From NCBI GenBank assembly GCA_964417555.1, contig CAYQIM010000059.1, forward strand, positions 120,062 through 184,061: a DNA stretch of 64,000 bases, in the 5' to 3' direction. The DNA comes from CAYQIM01 sp964417555 (GTDB lineage Bacteria; Pseudomonadota; Gammaproteobacteria; Diplorickettsiales; Diplorickettsiaceae). Shown one piece after another: positions 55,148-64,000 of this stretch. How positions within the stretch are numbered: position 1 is the stretch's first letter; every line of letters begins with the position of its first letter. Both the position numbers and the translations under genes were made by a program. The notes under the pieces were generated by a model, which had not been told where the DNA came from, did no database searches, and saw only the letters and a list, made by a program, of their open reading frames with translations.

Positions 55148-57409
55148 ATGGTCAAGGCCAAAACAACTGAACACCACGCTACCATTGAGCATCAACCGCT
55201 GCGTCTTTTTACTGAAAAAGCGTATCTTGATTATTCGATGTATGTCATTCTTGACCGAGCATTACCTCATATAGGTGATGGACTAAAACCCGTCCAACGC
55301 CGCATCATCTATGCGATGTCAGAATTAGGTTTAACGGCTTTAGCAAAATATAAAAAATCGGCACGAACGGTAGGTGACGTGCTGGGCAAATTTCACCCTC
55401 ATGGTGATACGCCATGCTATGAAGCCATGGTATTAATGGCACAATCCTTTTCTTATCGCTATCCCTTGATCGATGGTCAAGGAAACTGGGGTTCACAAGA
55501 TGATCCTAAATCTTTTGCTGCTATGCGTTATACGGAATCACGCTTGACGCAATATGCCCAATCATTGCTTACAGAAATCACCGATGGTACCGTCGATTGG
55601 ATTCCTAACTTCGATGCCACTTTAGAAGAACCGCAACTTTTACCGGCGCGTTTACCTAATATCCTTTTAAATGGTGCAACGGGTATTGCTGTAGGGATGG
55701 CAACAGATATTCCCCCACATAATCTTAAAGAAGTGGTAAGTGCCTGCATCCGCTTATTAGATGATCCCAAAGCGACACTAATGGATCTTTTTGACCATAT
55801 TAAAGGTCCTGATTTTCCAACCCTTGCTGAAATCATCACCCCCAATGATGAAATTCATCGTATCTATCAGCAAGGCCAAGGCATTGTACGTGCACGTGCC
55901 GTTTACCATGAAGAAAAAGGCCAATTAGTTATTACTGCCTTACCTTATCAAGTATCCGGTGCAAAAATTATAGAACAAATCGCTGAACAAATACGCGAAA
56001 AAAAGCTTCCTCTGATCGAGGACTTACGCGATGAGTCTGATCATGAAAATCCAACACGACTCGTTATTGTCCCGCGCTCAAACCGAGTCGATAGTGAAGC
56101 ATTAATAAATCATTTATTTGTCACCACGGATCTAGAACGTAGTTACCGTGTTAATCTCAATATGATTGGCCTCGATGGCCGTCCACACGTCAAAAATCTG
56201 CTAACTATCTTGCAGGAATGGCTAGAATATAGACAACGAACTGTTCGTAAACGCTTAGCATTCCGTTTGGATAAGATTTTACATCGTCTGCATTTGCTAG
56301 AAGGATTTCTGCTTGTTTATCTGAATATTGATGAAGTCATTCAGATTATTCGACAATATGATGATCCAAAAACTCAGTTACGCCATCGCTTTAAATTAAG
56401 CGAAGAACAAGCCAACGCCATTTTAGAAATACGTTTGCGTCAATTAGCCAAGCTTGAAGAAATCAAGCTTCGTAGCGAACAAAAAGATCTTAGCGCTGAA
56501 CGCGATGAATTAGAAAAAATTTTGGCATCTAAAACACAATTAAAACGCTTAATACGCAAAGAATTACAGGAAGCCGCAAAGATCTACGGTGATGAACGTC
56601 GCTCACCGCTAGTGACCCGCAGCGCCGCACAAGCCTTCAAAGAAACAGAAATTATTTCTGCCGAACCGATAACCCTTATCCTTTCTACACGAGGCTGGAT
56701 ACGTGCCGCAAAAGGTCATGACTTTGATGTCAGTGGCTTAAATTTTAAAGCCGGTGATTCATTTAAGATCGCCGTGCCAGGACGTAGCAATCAACTTGTC
56801 ACTTTCATCGACTCTACAGGTCGATCCTATTCAACCCCCATTCATACACTCCCTTCAGCACGCAGTGCCGGTGAACCTTTAACCAGTCATTTTAATCCGC
56901 CGCCAGGTGCCAGTTTCGAAGCTATTATCACAGGAAATCCAGAACAATCTATTTTAATCGCTTCAGATGCGGGTTATGGGTTTATTACTCAATTAGCCGA
57001 ACTTTATTCTAAAAACCGCAATGGCAAAACGCTGCTAAAACTTCCATCGCACAGCCATGTATTACAAGCACAAATGATAGATAATCTTGAAACGAATCAG
57101 ATTGCTATCGCAACAAATACGGGTTATTTATTAATTATTGACGCTAAAGAGTTACCTATTCTTCCTAGAGGGAAAGGAAACAAAATAATTCAAATAGCTG
57201 GCGAAAAAGTAGAGAAACGCGAGGAATATGTCATCGCTATCGCGATTTTACCAACAAAAAATAGTGCCTTAACCCTTATTTCCGGCAAACGACACCTGAC
57301 TTTAAAAGCTTCAGATTTAGCACATTATCACGGAAAACGTGGACAACGTGGACATAAACTCCCTCGCGGTTTACAAAAACTAGACCGTTTAACGGTTAAC
57401 TCAAATTGA
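55148..57409 (+). CDS. parC: DNA topoisomerase IV subunit A
   Basis: A 753-aa type IIA topoisomerase subunit that decatenates daughter chromosomes with ParE. The active-site tyrosine is Y128 in FAAMRYTESRL; the winged-helix segment is KYKKSARTVGDVLGKFHPHGD. The position equal to Escherichia coli ParC Ser80 is Thr88 (HPHGDTPCYE). The C-terminal beta-propeller is shorter than in GyrA and lacks a GyrA box, supporting ParC. parE is not in the window. Confidence 0.95.
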   Translation: MVKAKTTEHHATIEHQPLRLFTEKAYLDYSMYVILDRALPHIGDGLKPVQRRIIYAMSELGLTALAKYKKSARTVGDVLGKFHPHGDTPCYEAMVLMAQSFSYRYPLIDGQGNWGSQDDPKSFAAMRYTESRLTQYAQSLLTEITDGTVDWIPNFDATLEEPQLLPARLPNILLNGATGIAVGMATDIPPHNLKEVVSACIRLLDDPKATLMDLFDHIKGPDFPTLAEIITPNDEIHRIYQQGQGIVRARAVYHEEKGQLVITALPYQVSGAKIIEQIAEQIREKKLPLIEDLRDESDHENPTRLVIVPRSNRVDSEALINHLFVTTDLERSYRVNLNMIGLDGRPHVKNLLTILQEWLEYRQRTVRKRLAFRLDKILHRLHLLEGFLLVYLNIDEVIQIIRQYDDPKTQLRHRFKLSEEQANAILEIRLRQLAKLEEIKLRSEQKDLSAERDELEKILASKTQLKRLIRKELQEAAKIYGDERRSPLVTRSAAQAFKETEIISAEPITLILSTRGWIRAAKGHDFDVSGLNFKAGDSFKIAVPGRSNQLVTFIDSTGRSYSTPIHTLPSARSAGEPLTSHFNPPPGASFEAIITGNPEQSILIASDAGYGFITQLAELYSKNRNGKTLLKLPSHSHVLQAQMIDNLETNQIAIATNTGYLLIIDAKELPILPRGKGNKIIQIAGEKVEKREEYVIAIAILPTKNSALTLISGKRHLTLKASDLAHYHGKRGQRGHKLPRGLQKLDRLTVNSN

Positions 57410-57416
57410 GTTTGCT

Positions 57417-58334
57417 ATGACAAATAAAAATATAAATTACCTGTGGTTTTTCTTACTTGCCTCCTTTTGGGGCGGTTCATTTGTTGCGATTAAAGCCGTT
57501 GTTAGTACAGTTCCTCCCTTTTTTGGCGCCATGCTGCGGGTTGGGCTAGGTTTATTTTTCCTTATTCTGATATTCTGCCTTTTGAAAAAAAGGGTATCCG
57601 TTCCTTTTTCCATCCGTTGGCGTATTTGGATTCTAGGACTTTTTTCACAAGGATTCCCGTTTTTCTTTCTTTTCTGGGGTGAACAATATATTTCATCGGG
57701 CTTAGCAGGGATTTTAAATGGGACGGTACCTATTTGGACCTTACTATTTAGTTTAACTTCATCTAAAACAAGAAATTTTTCTTCTGTGAAATGTTTAGGT
57801 TTATTGATGGGGCTATTAGGTATTTGTGTTATTTTTTGGCCATTAGTCAGTTTTAGTCATATCCAACAGTATCTGTTAGGTACAGTATCCGTATTATTAA
57901 TGGCGATCAGCTATTCAGTAGGCAATCTACTTAATCAACGAATGTTATCCGGCCAAGGTAAATCAGATTTTTACGCTAACCTCTACCACCAGCATTGGGC
58001 CAGTCTTGTTTTTTTAGTGCTTGCTACACTTTGTTTTGAAAATTTGCCTAGCAAAGCGGTGCTATTTCACACACCACTACTCTGGGTAGCCAGTATTTAT
58101 ATGGGATTATTTTCCACCGCTTTAGCATGGATTATTTATTACTATCTTATTCGCGAATGGGATGCGGTTAGAGCCAGTGCTGTGATGTATATCGTTCCCA
58201 TCATGGCTATTCTTTGGGATTTTGTTTTCTTTCACAATCATCCACGATGGTCAGAAGGGTTAGGGATTATTACGATCTTACTCGGGGTAATACTAATACA
58301 GTTTCCTAAGAAAGGGTTTTCAAATTCACAATGA
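57417..58334 (+). CDS. EamA/DMT-family transporter (10 membrane segments)
   Basis: A 305-aa inner-membrane protein with two EamA repeats; the first contains ASFWGGSFVAIKAV and GLAGILNGTVPIWTLLFSL, the second FSTALAWIIYYYLI and IVPIMAILWDF. Relatives export amino acids and metabolites. It starts 7 bp after parC and is probably co-transcribed. Substrate unknown. Confidence 0.85.
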   Translation: MTNKNINYLWFFLLASFWGGSFVAIKAVVSTVPPFFGAMLRVGLGLFFLILIFCLLKKRVSVPFSIRWRIWILGLFSQGFPFFFLFWGEQYISSGLAGILNGTVPIWTLLFSLTSSKTRNFSSVKCLGLLMGLLGICVIFWPLVSFSHIQQYLLGTVSVLLMAISYSVGNLLNQRMLSGQGKSDFYANLYHQHWASLVFLVLATLCFENLPSKAVLFHTPLLWVASIYMGLFSTALAWIIYYYLIREWDAVRASAVMYIVPIMAILWDFVFFHNHPRWSEGLGIITILLGVILIQFPKKGFSNSQ

Positions 58335-58481
58335 TGGTCAAAAAAAGCGCAGTTTTACTGGAGTTTCCCCCATTAGCAAAACATTAAAAAAATCATGACA
58401 AACCCTCACCTACCTTCATTGAAACAATATTGTATCGACAATTTCTGAAGAGTGCAGAACTCAGCGTGACAGTTGTTTTGT

Positions 58482-60092
58482 TTATTTTCGTGGCTTATTC
58501 AGCGATAAAACACGGTTCAAATGATTGGCAAACGCTTGACTCCCGAGTTGCCCCACTATTCTTTGACTATTTAATTCTTGGCCATCGGAGGTAAAGAATA
58601 AAAAGGTCGGCGGCGCAATCACATTAAATTTTTTTTCTAAGGCTTTATCTAGCGCATCATTAGCGGTCACATCGGCACGTAAGACAATAAAATTGGCTAA
58701 TAAAGTTTTCACGGATTGTGCGGTAAATACCGCCTGTTCCATTTCTTTGCAAGAAATACACCAGTTGGCATAGAAATCAACTAATACCGGTTTATTTTCC
58801 TGTTTTGCTTTCAGCAATGCTTTATTAAGATCAGGTAGTCCTTTAATCGTTTGCATCTTATTTTTATCTAGCACTGTCACTTGTTTTGTGTTGCTCAAAT
58901 GGAAAGGTCGTAAATTCAAAGGAACGATACGTAATAATAGCCATGCTGCTATGATTAACATCATGATTCCCAAAACTATCTTCACGCCATTCATCCACGG
59001 GCCCGATTTGGGTAACCATTTCCCAGCAGAAGTGCCAATAATCAACAAAGGGATGCCAGAGCCTAAACCTAAAATAAATAAAGCAAAGCCGCCTAACACC
59101 GCATTTCCGGTATTACCAATATAGGTCAAAACGCCGACTAAAGGTGCTGTAATACAAGGAGAAATAACCAAGGTGGATAAACAACCCATAAAGGCCACGC
59201 CCAAATAATTCCCACCCTGCTGCTTGTTCGTTATCTTCATTAATTTTTCTTGCCAGCTTGCTGGAAGACGTAATTCGTAAAAACCAAATAAAGAAAGAGC
59301 AAGCAATACAAACACGATACTAACAAAAATAATAACCCAAGGGCTTTGCAAAAATGCTTGTAAATAACTCCCTGCCAATCCAGCAAAAACACCGGCCAAC
59401 GCGTAACTTAGTGCCATCGCAAGCACGTAGGTTAACGATAAAGTAAAAGCCTTGAACGTAGTTAATTGTTTTTTTTGCCCTAAGATAATAGCGGACAAAA
59501 CCGGAATTAACGGTAGCACACAAGGGGTTAAAGATAACAATAACCCAAAACCAAAAAAACCTAATAAAATCAGCCAAATATTATGACTCGCCAATAGCTG
59601 CATCGCCTTACCTTGTTCACTGGCACCTATCGGCTTATCTGCTTTTGCTGGCTTAACTCCTGTTCCTTGCTCATGCAACGATAATGAAAATACTTTAGTC
59701 ACCGGTGGATAGCAAAAACCAGCCGCCGCACATCCCTGATAATTCACCGTAAGTGCTAAGGTATTTTGCAATGGATGTGCAAACTTTAACAAAACGGTCA
59801 CTCCCTTTTGATAAATTTGATATTTACCGACAAATTTATTCTGTTTCGGAATGCCTGGTGGCAAAATCACCGATTCGATTAATTGGTCACTACGAAAGTG
59901 GATTTTTTCACGATAAAGATAATAGCCCGGCTTAATAGTCCAATGAACGGCCAGTGTTTTAGCGTCGATCTGCTTTGTTAGCGCTTGAAAAACTTGTGTA
60001 ACGGGCAACGGGTCGGCACAGGCTGGAGATAATAGACCGCCGAATAATAAACACAGCAACAAAAATTTAAATAATTTATCAAGAAATAACAA
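58482..60092 (-). CDS. dsbD: Thiol:disulfide interchange protein DsbD
   Basis: A 536-aa protein that carries electrons from cytoplasmic thioredoxin to the periplasm. Order: signal peptide, periplasmic alpha domain with the Cys pair (CAAAGFCYPP), eight-helix membrane domain with two cysteines (LTPCVLPLIPVL and ISPCITAPLVG) and a thioredoxin-like gamma domain with ANWCISCKEME. The start is a TTG with AGGGGA 8 nt upstream; no ATG fits. A palindromic repeat lies just upstream. Confidence 0.94.
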   Translation of the reverse strand: MLFLDKLFKFLLLCLLFGGLLSPACADPLPVTQVFQALTKQIDAKTLAVHWTIKPGYYLYREKIHFRSDQLIESVILPPGIPKQNKFVGKYQIYQKGVTVLLKFAHPLQNTLALTVNYQGCAAAGFCYPPVTKVFSLSLHEQGTGVKPAKADKPIGASEQGKAMQLLASHNIWLILLGFFGFGLLLSLTPCVLPLIPVLSAIILGQKKQLTTFKAFTLSLTYVLAMALSYALAGVFAGLAGSYLQAFLQSPWVIIFVSIVFVLLALSLFGFYELRLPASWQEKLMKITNKQQGGNYLGVAFMGCLSTLVISPCITAPLVGVLTYIGNTGNAVLGGFALFILGLGSGIPLLIIGTSAGKWLPKSGPWMNGVKIVLGIMMLIIAAWLLLRIVPLNLRPFHLSNTKQVTVLDKNKMQTIKGLPDLNKALLKAKQENKPVLVDFYANWCISCKEMEQAVFTAQSVKTLLANFIVLRADVTANDALDKALEKKFNVIAPPTFLFFTSDGQELNSQRIVGQLGSQAFANHLNRVLSLNKPRK

Positions 60093-60128
60093 AATTACTA
60101 TCCCCTTAAAATGGCAAAATACTCAAAA

Positions 60129-60242
60129 GTGCTTTCACACGCCAAAAAACATGCTCTTCTGTGCTTCGCTATCCCTACCACAAGTAGACGTTCCCTTACT
60201 ACTCAAAACAATGTTTTTTTGTCCTAGCACATTTGAAGACAC
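60129..60242. repeat. Palindromic dispersed repeat, copy 3
   Basis: It ends with CATTTGAAGACAC at 60230-60242 and begins GTGCTTTCACACG at 60129. Read on the reverse strand it follows copies 1 and 2 (GTGTCTTCAAATGTGCTAGG, then ACATTGTTTTGAGTAG, AGCACAGAAGAGCATG). The two arms are complementary across the element. It sits in the 442-bp gap between dsbD and fis. Confidence 0.6.
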
Positions 60243-60463
60243 TTTCTCTGCAGAATTTAACTTAAACATCTTTAATAGATAGTATTTTCTATGCCTCTTT
60301 TCTAGCACATTTTACTAAAAATACCGCTATTAATCGCCATTTTATAGAGGCTTAGAAATCCTTTTGATCATCTCTTCCCTTAAGATAGCCAAATATATGC
60401 ACTAAATTAGAATCATTTCCTCTATTTTTGCCTCAAAATAGTGCAAATGATCACTATAAGAGC

Positions 60464-60492
60464 TTGTCGCGACACCGCCCCTACTATATCAT
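60464..60492 (+). promoter_or_regulatory. Candidate promoter of fis
   Basis: TTGTCG (60464-60469), 17 bp, TATCAT (60487-60492), 42 bp before the fis ATG. The region 60243-60463 is AT-rich and shows nothing else definite. Confidence 0.4.
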
Positions 60493-60534
60493 GGAAGTTC
60501 CTCTGACCTAGTCAAGAATCAAAGGATATTGTAT

Positions 60535-60825
60535 ATGCAAAATGCACTTGATCAACTCCCTGTTCTTCCCATTCAGGTTCCTAGTACAGGTACACCTCAA
60601 CAACCTTTAAAAACCTGTGTAGAACAGGCATTGGAAAATTATTTTTCCCAATTAGAAGGAAATTCACCTTCCAATCTTTACGAGCTCGTTTTAGCGGAGG
60701 TAGAATCTCCCCTACTCGAGGTGGTATTGCGGCAAACTCGTGGCAATCAAACCAAAGCCGCTAAATTGCTTGGAATTAGCCGAGGTACCTTACGAAAAAA
60801 ACTAAAACAATACGATCTCGCGTAA
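60535..60825 (+). CDS. fis: DNA-binding protein Fis
   Basis: A 96-aa nucleoid protein. AAAGGA lies 8 nt before the ATG at 60535; a TTG six bases earlier is unlikely. The C-terminal helix-turn-helix VVLRQTRGNQTKAAKLLGISRGTLRKKLKQY is nearly invariant in Fis. The N-terminal part is longer and Pro-rich (LPVLPIQVPSTGTPQQP). Fis bends DNA and activates stable RNA promoters. Its usual upstream partner dusB is absent. Confidence 0.93.
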   Translation: MQNALDQLPVLPIQVPSTGTPQQPLKTCVEQALENYFSQLEGNSPSNLYELVLAEVESPLLEVVLRQTRGNQTKAAKLLGISRGTLRKKLKQYDLA

Positions 60826-60894
60826 ACTATAATTAAAGCCTAACAGCCTTAGTCCCTTCCTATAAAAAAAATAACAATAAAAAATAAAAAAACA

Positions 60895-62778
60895 ATGTCT
60901 TCTACAATAAGAAAAGCTTATTTAAACTGGATATTCTGGTTCTTTATTGGAAATGTCATTTTATTCTGTGGAATAGGATTACATTATTTTTCCACCATTC
61001 TTCCCTTTCATCTATCTGCTCCTACACTAACCAACCAATTTATTGCTTGGCTATTTTTAATCAGTGCCTTTGTCGGTCAATTAGGTCTATTTGCCTGTTT
61101 AGCCGCTATCCTACCGACCATGCTTGCCTTTTTATACCCTAGAAAAATCCTTATTCTCGCAAGCGCGGTAATCATTGCTTTTTTATCGGCTTGGCTGCTT
61201 TGCTTAGATACTTTTGTATTCGGCCAATATCGCTTTCACTTAAATGGGATCATATGGGATCTAATCACCAGTGGCCAAGCTACCGAGATCTTTGATCTTT
61301 CTTGGTTGGAATGGTTGGCTATTGGGTTACTCTCCGCCTTGCTATTAGGGGTAGAAATTATTTTAGCCGTCCTAGTATGGAAAAAACTGCGTCATAAACC
61401 ATTTCGTTCGAAATATCCTCTCTCTTTCATAGGATGCCTATTATTTTCTTATTATATGTTGGCACTGATCGTTCAATTCGCCGGTGCCTTATCGTTAAAT
61501 CAACAAGCCTATACAATTCCATTGTACTACGAAGTCCTTGCCAAATTTTTACCCGGAAATCGACTCCCAGCGTTAGAAAGCTTATATCGATCTGATTTTG
61601 TTGAAATCAATCATTCTAATGCAAAACTACATTACCCACTTCACCCTTTAATTTATCGTCCCACACAAAAGCCGCTCAATATTGTCTTTATTGTTATCGA
61701 TACTTGGCGATTTGATATGCTAAATGCAATCAACACGCCCAATATCTATCGTTTCGCGCAAAAAAGCTGGCAGTTCCAACAACATTTTAGCGGTGGCAAT
61801 GGCACACAACCGGGCATTTTCTCATTATTTTATAGTTTACCCGCTACTTATTGGACCGCTACAATAAACGAACATAAAAGTCCTGTATTTATCGATAAAC
61901 TTCTAAATACGGGTTACCATATGGGAATTTTTGCCAGTGCATCCTTATTGGCGCCACCCTTTAATCAAAATGTCTTTACAAAGATAAAAAACCTACAAAC
62001 TACAACCACAGGACATTGGCCTTATAATAGAGATCAACAGATCACAAAAGAATTTAAACAATTTATTACACAGCAGACTTCATCACCCTTTTTTAGCTTT
62101 TTATTCTATGATGGGGCACACAGCTTCTGTTATGGTAATAGCCCTCCTCGCCTTTTCCAACCCAGTATCGCTGTCTGCGATCGACTAACCTATACTAATT
62201 CGACGAATCCAATACCCACCTTTAATCGTTATAAAAATAGTTTGTATTACGTCGATGAATTGGTAGCCCAAGATATTGCTTTACTTAAAAAAAGACACCT
62301 ATTAGATAATACCATCGTGGTTATCACTGGAGACCACGGCAACGAATTTAACGATAACCACTTAGGCTACTGGGGCCACGCCAGCAATTTCACGCATTAC
62401 CAAACACAAACCCCGTTAATTATATACTGGCCAGGCCAAAAACCTGCGCTCATTAAGCATCTCACTACACACTACGATATTGTCCCAACACTCTTAAACC
62501 GACTTTTTGGTTGCCAAAACCCCATAAGCGATTACAGTATTGGACAATCCTTATTTGATACAAAAAAAAGACCTTACTTACTCCTACATAGCTATACTAA
62601 TTTAGGTGTTATCAAGAATAAGCAGATTGTTACTATTTATCCTTCGGGTTACTTTCAAATACAAAACCTGCAAGCACAAGTACTGCCTACAAACCAGCTA
62701 CCCATGAAAACCCTATTAAGCGCACTAGCACAAACAAAGCGGTTTTATGTACACGATAAAAGTGAAGGTTTCGCTTGA
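60895..62778 (+). CDS. pbgA: Inner-membrane sulfatase-fold protein, PbgA/YejM-like
   Basis: A 627-aa protein with five N-terminal transmembrane helices (about residues 10-215, DUF3413-like) and a periplasmic alkaline-phosphatase/sulfatase-type domain (DTWRFDMLNAINTPNI, GGNGTQPGIFSLFY, TGDHGNEFNDNHLGYWGHAS). In enterobacteria PbgA/YejM senses lipopolysaccharide and controls LpxC turnover. The poor start context has only an AT-rich leader. The organism therefore probably keeps this LPS control system. Confidence 0.87.
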   Translation: MSSTIRKAYLNWIFWFFIGNVILFCGIGLHYFSTILPFHLSAPTLTNQFIAWLFLISAFVGQLGLFACLAAILPTMLAFLYPRKILILASAVIIAFLSAWLLCLDTFVFGQYRFHLNGIIWDLITSGQATEIFDLSWLEWLAIGLLSALLLGVEIILAVLVWKKLRHKPFRSKYPLSFIGCLLFSYYMLALIVQFAGALSLNQQAYTIPLYYEVLAKFLPGNRLPALESLYRSDFVEINHSNAKLHYPLHPLIYRPTQKPLNIVFIVIDTWRFDMLNAINTPNIYRFAQKSWQFQQHFSGGNGTQPGIFSLFYSLPATYWTATINEHKSPVFIDKLLNTGYHMGIFASASLLAPPFNQNVFTKIKNLQTTTTGHWPYNRDQQITKEFKQFITQQTSSPFFSFLFYDGAHSFCYGNSPPRLFQPSIAVCDRLTYTNSTNPIPTFNRYKNSLYYVDELVAQDIALLKKRHLLDNTIVVITGDHGNEFNDNHLGYWGHASNFTHYQTQTPLIIYWPGQKPALIKHLTTHYDIVPTLLNRLFGCQNPISDYSIGQSLFDTKKRPYLLLHSYTNLGVIKNKQIVTIYPSGYFQIQNLQAQVLPTNQLPMKTLLSALAQTKRFYVHDKSEGFA

Positions 62779-62815
62779 CGGCTTGCACCGGCTTTAGCAC
62801 AATAGGCGACCGTTC

Positions 62816-62892
62816 GGCTATGTAGCTCAGCTGGTTAGAGCACAGCACTCATAATGCTGGGGTCGGTGGTTCGAGTCCACCCATAGCCACCA
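62816..62892 (+). tRNA. tRNA-Met (CAT), elongator type
   Basis: GGCTATG (62816-62822) pairs with CATAGCC (62882-62888). The anticodon loop CTCATAA gives CAT; D-arm AGCTCAGCTGGTTAGAGC; T-loop GTTCGAGTC; CCA encoded. It closely follows the Escherichia coli elongator Met tRNA. A tRNA-Ile2 with modified CAT is less likely. Confidence 0.93.
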
Positions 62893-62942
62893 GAATAATG
62901 GTGTTAAATCAAAGACTTATATAAACTTTCTGATTCACTACC

Positions 62943-63282
62943 TTAAACTAAAAACTCCCGGTGTACCAAATTTGTACCAGCCACACGTTCAGCCGCTTCT
63001 TTTAAATGATCACTACTCAAGTGAGCATATCTCAAAACCATATCAAACGAAGACCATCCACCGAGCTGCTGTAACTCCTGCAATGATGTCCCATTTTGTA
63101 CATGCCACAGCCCAGGTATGTCGCAAATCGTGCCAGCGAAAACTTTCTATTCCTGCTCGCTTCAATGCTTTCCGCCACGCCTTAGTATTACACTGCTCAA
63201 TAGGCTTTCCTTTATAAGTAAAAACAAACTTAATATGTTTACCCATTTGTTTCCTTGCCAATAAAACAATTCAGTCTCCATC
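62943..63282 (-). pseudogene. C-terminal remnant of a phage-type tyrosine integrase
   Basis: The reverse strand encodes LLARKQMGKHIKFVFTYKGKPI, FRWHDLRHTWA with the HxxR of the active site and, after a one-base shift, WHVQNGTSLQELQQLGGWSS and LRYAHLSSDHL with the second conserved His/Trp and the Tyr nucleophile. The N-terminal two thirds are gone. It ends about 50 bp from tRNA-Met, a common integration site, so it marks a lost element. Confidence 0.8.
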
Positions 63283-63496
63283 CCCACCATTAGGTTATAC
63301 AGATGGCATGCTTCTTTCTCAGGCGCTCACAGCTCATTAAAAAAAAATCATGTCTAAAATAAAACCCGCTAATAGTTTATATATTAGAGCTTTGTTTAAC
63401 CATATAATATATCATTAAGATAGCCTCTTCTTTATGAGAAATACTCAATGAACTAGGATGGAAGCTTAAAAAAACTTTACTCAATTTAACTAACTA

Positions 63497-64000
63497 CTAT
63501 TCTTTAAGATCAATCGCTTCTTTAGTTGCTTCAGCCACATGTAATAACTGGCGGTAAAGTTTTTCAGCCTTTTCAACCGATTCAGCTTTTGCGTTTCCTA
63601 TCTCTTTGCAAATTTTTTCTAAACGTAGGGCTCCACAATAACTTGCTCCGCCCTGCCATTTATGTGCAAGCCCGCGTATCGCTGACCAATCCTTAGATTG
63701 GTGATATTGCTTTAGATGCTCTAATTCTTTTGTTAACTCACTGGCTAATAAAGTCAGTAGTTTAATAACAACTTTTTCATCGTTTACTAATTTTACGGCT
63801 TGAGCTTTATCAAGAATAGGCAATGATTCTAACGTATCTAGAGATTGGCTATGCTTCTCTTCAGTCAGATCGGATGATTGCGGGTGAGATAGAAAGGCGT
63901 GGAGTATTTCAGCGGCTTTAGCTGCCGTTAAAGGTTTGGTATAAATTGCATTCATACCGTTGTTAAGACAGCGACGTTTTTTCTCTTTAGAAATATGTGC
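63497..64000 (-). CDS. C-terminal end of a hybrid sensor kinase: receiver end and HPt domain (partial)
   Basis: The frame is open to the window edge. The first residues, AHISKEKKRRCLNNGMNAIYTKPL, are the end of a receiver domain (TAH...GM...Y.TKPL). About 60 residues later comes an HPt domain with the phosphotransfer His in GLAHKWQGGASYCGALRLEKIC. The order receiver-HPt is that of tripartite kinases such as BarA/LetS and ArcB. An ATG at 63955 lies within the receiver and is not the true start. The sensor and kinase domains are outside the window. Confidence 0.85.
   Translation of the reverse strand, partial: AHISKEKKRRCLNNGMNAIYTKPLTAAKAAEILHAFLSHPQSSDLTEEKHSQSLDTLESLPILDKAQAVKLVNDEKVVIKLLTLLASELTKELEHLKQYHQSKDWSAIRGLAHKWQGGASYCGALRLEKICKEIGNAKAESVEKAEKLYRQLLHVAEATKEAIDLKE

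Noticed and set aside
62972..63217. Forward frame opposite the integrase remnant
   Set aside because: The reverse strand shows a recognisable integrase active-site region.

Overview
The window is AT-rich bacterial DNA with a gammaproteobacterial housekeeping backbone: mreBCD divergent from gatCAB, miaB-phoH-ybeY-corC, smc-zipA-ligA, ffs/tRNA-Ser-dnaX-ybaB-recR, thrS-infC-rpmI-rplT, fis and a pbgA/yejM-like gene. Between these blocks lie host-interaction-type genes of poor housekeeping character, several broken genes, a phage integrase relic and small palindromic repeats. This combination fits a host-associated member of the Legionellales/Coxiellaceae (Rickettsiella/Diplorickettsia-like). That placement is inferred from gene content and style, not from a database search.

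Layout: 0-3.6 kb, a glycosyltransferase fragment, a two-gene micro-operon and unknown or phage-like small genes. 3.7-15.7 kb, cell shape (mreBCD), tRNA amidation (gatCAB), RNA maturation (miaB, phoH, ybeY), corC, a semialdehyde dehydrogenase broken by an 8-bp tandem duplication, dut and a glycine-zipper lipoprotein. 15.8-23.0 kb, an accessory island of four coiled-coil genes with shared motifs and repeats, and two paralogues whose N-terminus resembles phage tail-fibre proteins. 23.3-31.9 kb, smc-zipA-ligA and an OmpR-type two-component system. 31.9-34.9 kb, two paralogues carrying actin-nucleator-like motifs, one intact and one broken. 35-45.7 kb, fadD, a solitary minC, a release factor 3 gene fused to a histidine-kinase-like module and a receiver domain, tRNA-Ser, 4.5S RNA, dnaX-ybaB-recR, a small membrane protein and a YopJ-like acetyltransferase gene. 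45.7-64 kb, the translation operon, tRNA-Val, uvrB, an aminotransferase, an MFS transporter, L31, a frameshifted pagL, parC, an EamA transporter, dsbD, fis, pbgA, tRNA-Met with an adjacent integrase relic, and the C-terminal end of a hybrid sensor kinase with an HPt domain.

The most interesting signals are: (i) a protein with polyproline, WH2-like, central-like and acidic-Trp motifs in the order found in WASP/RickA-type Arp2/3 activators; (ii) a YopJ-family-like protein whose His-Asp-Cys spacing equals that of YopJ; (iii) translation factor RF3 fused to a kinase-like domain lacking its phosphoacceptor His plus an intact receiver; (iv) likely ATT start codons in infC and mreC; (v) a set of accessory or surface genes interrupted at homopolymer tracts, which may be decay, phase variation rescued by slippage, or sequencing error.
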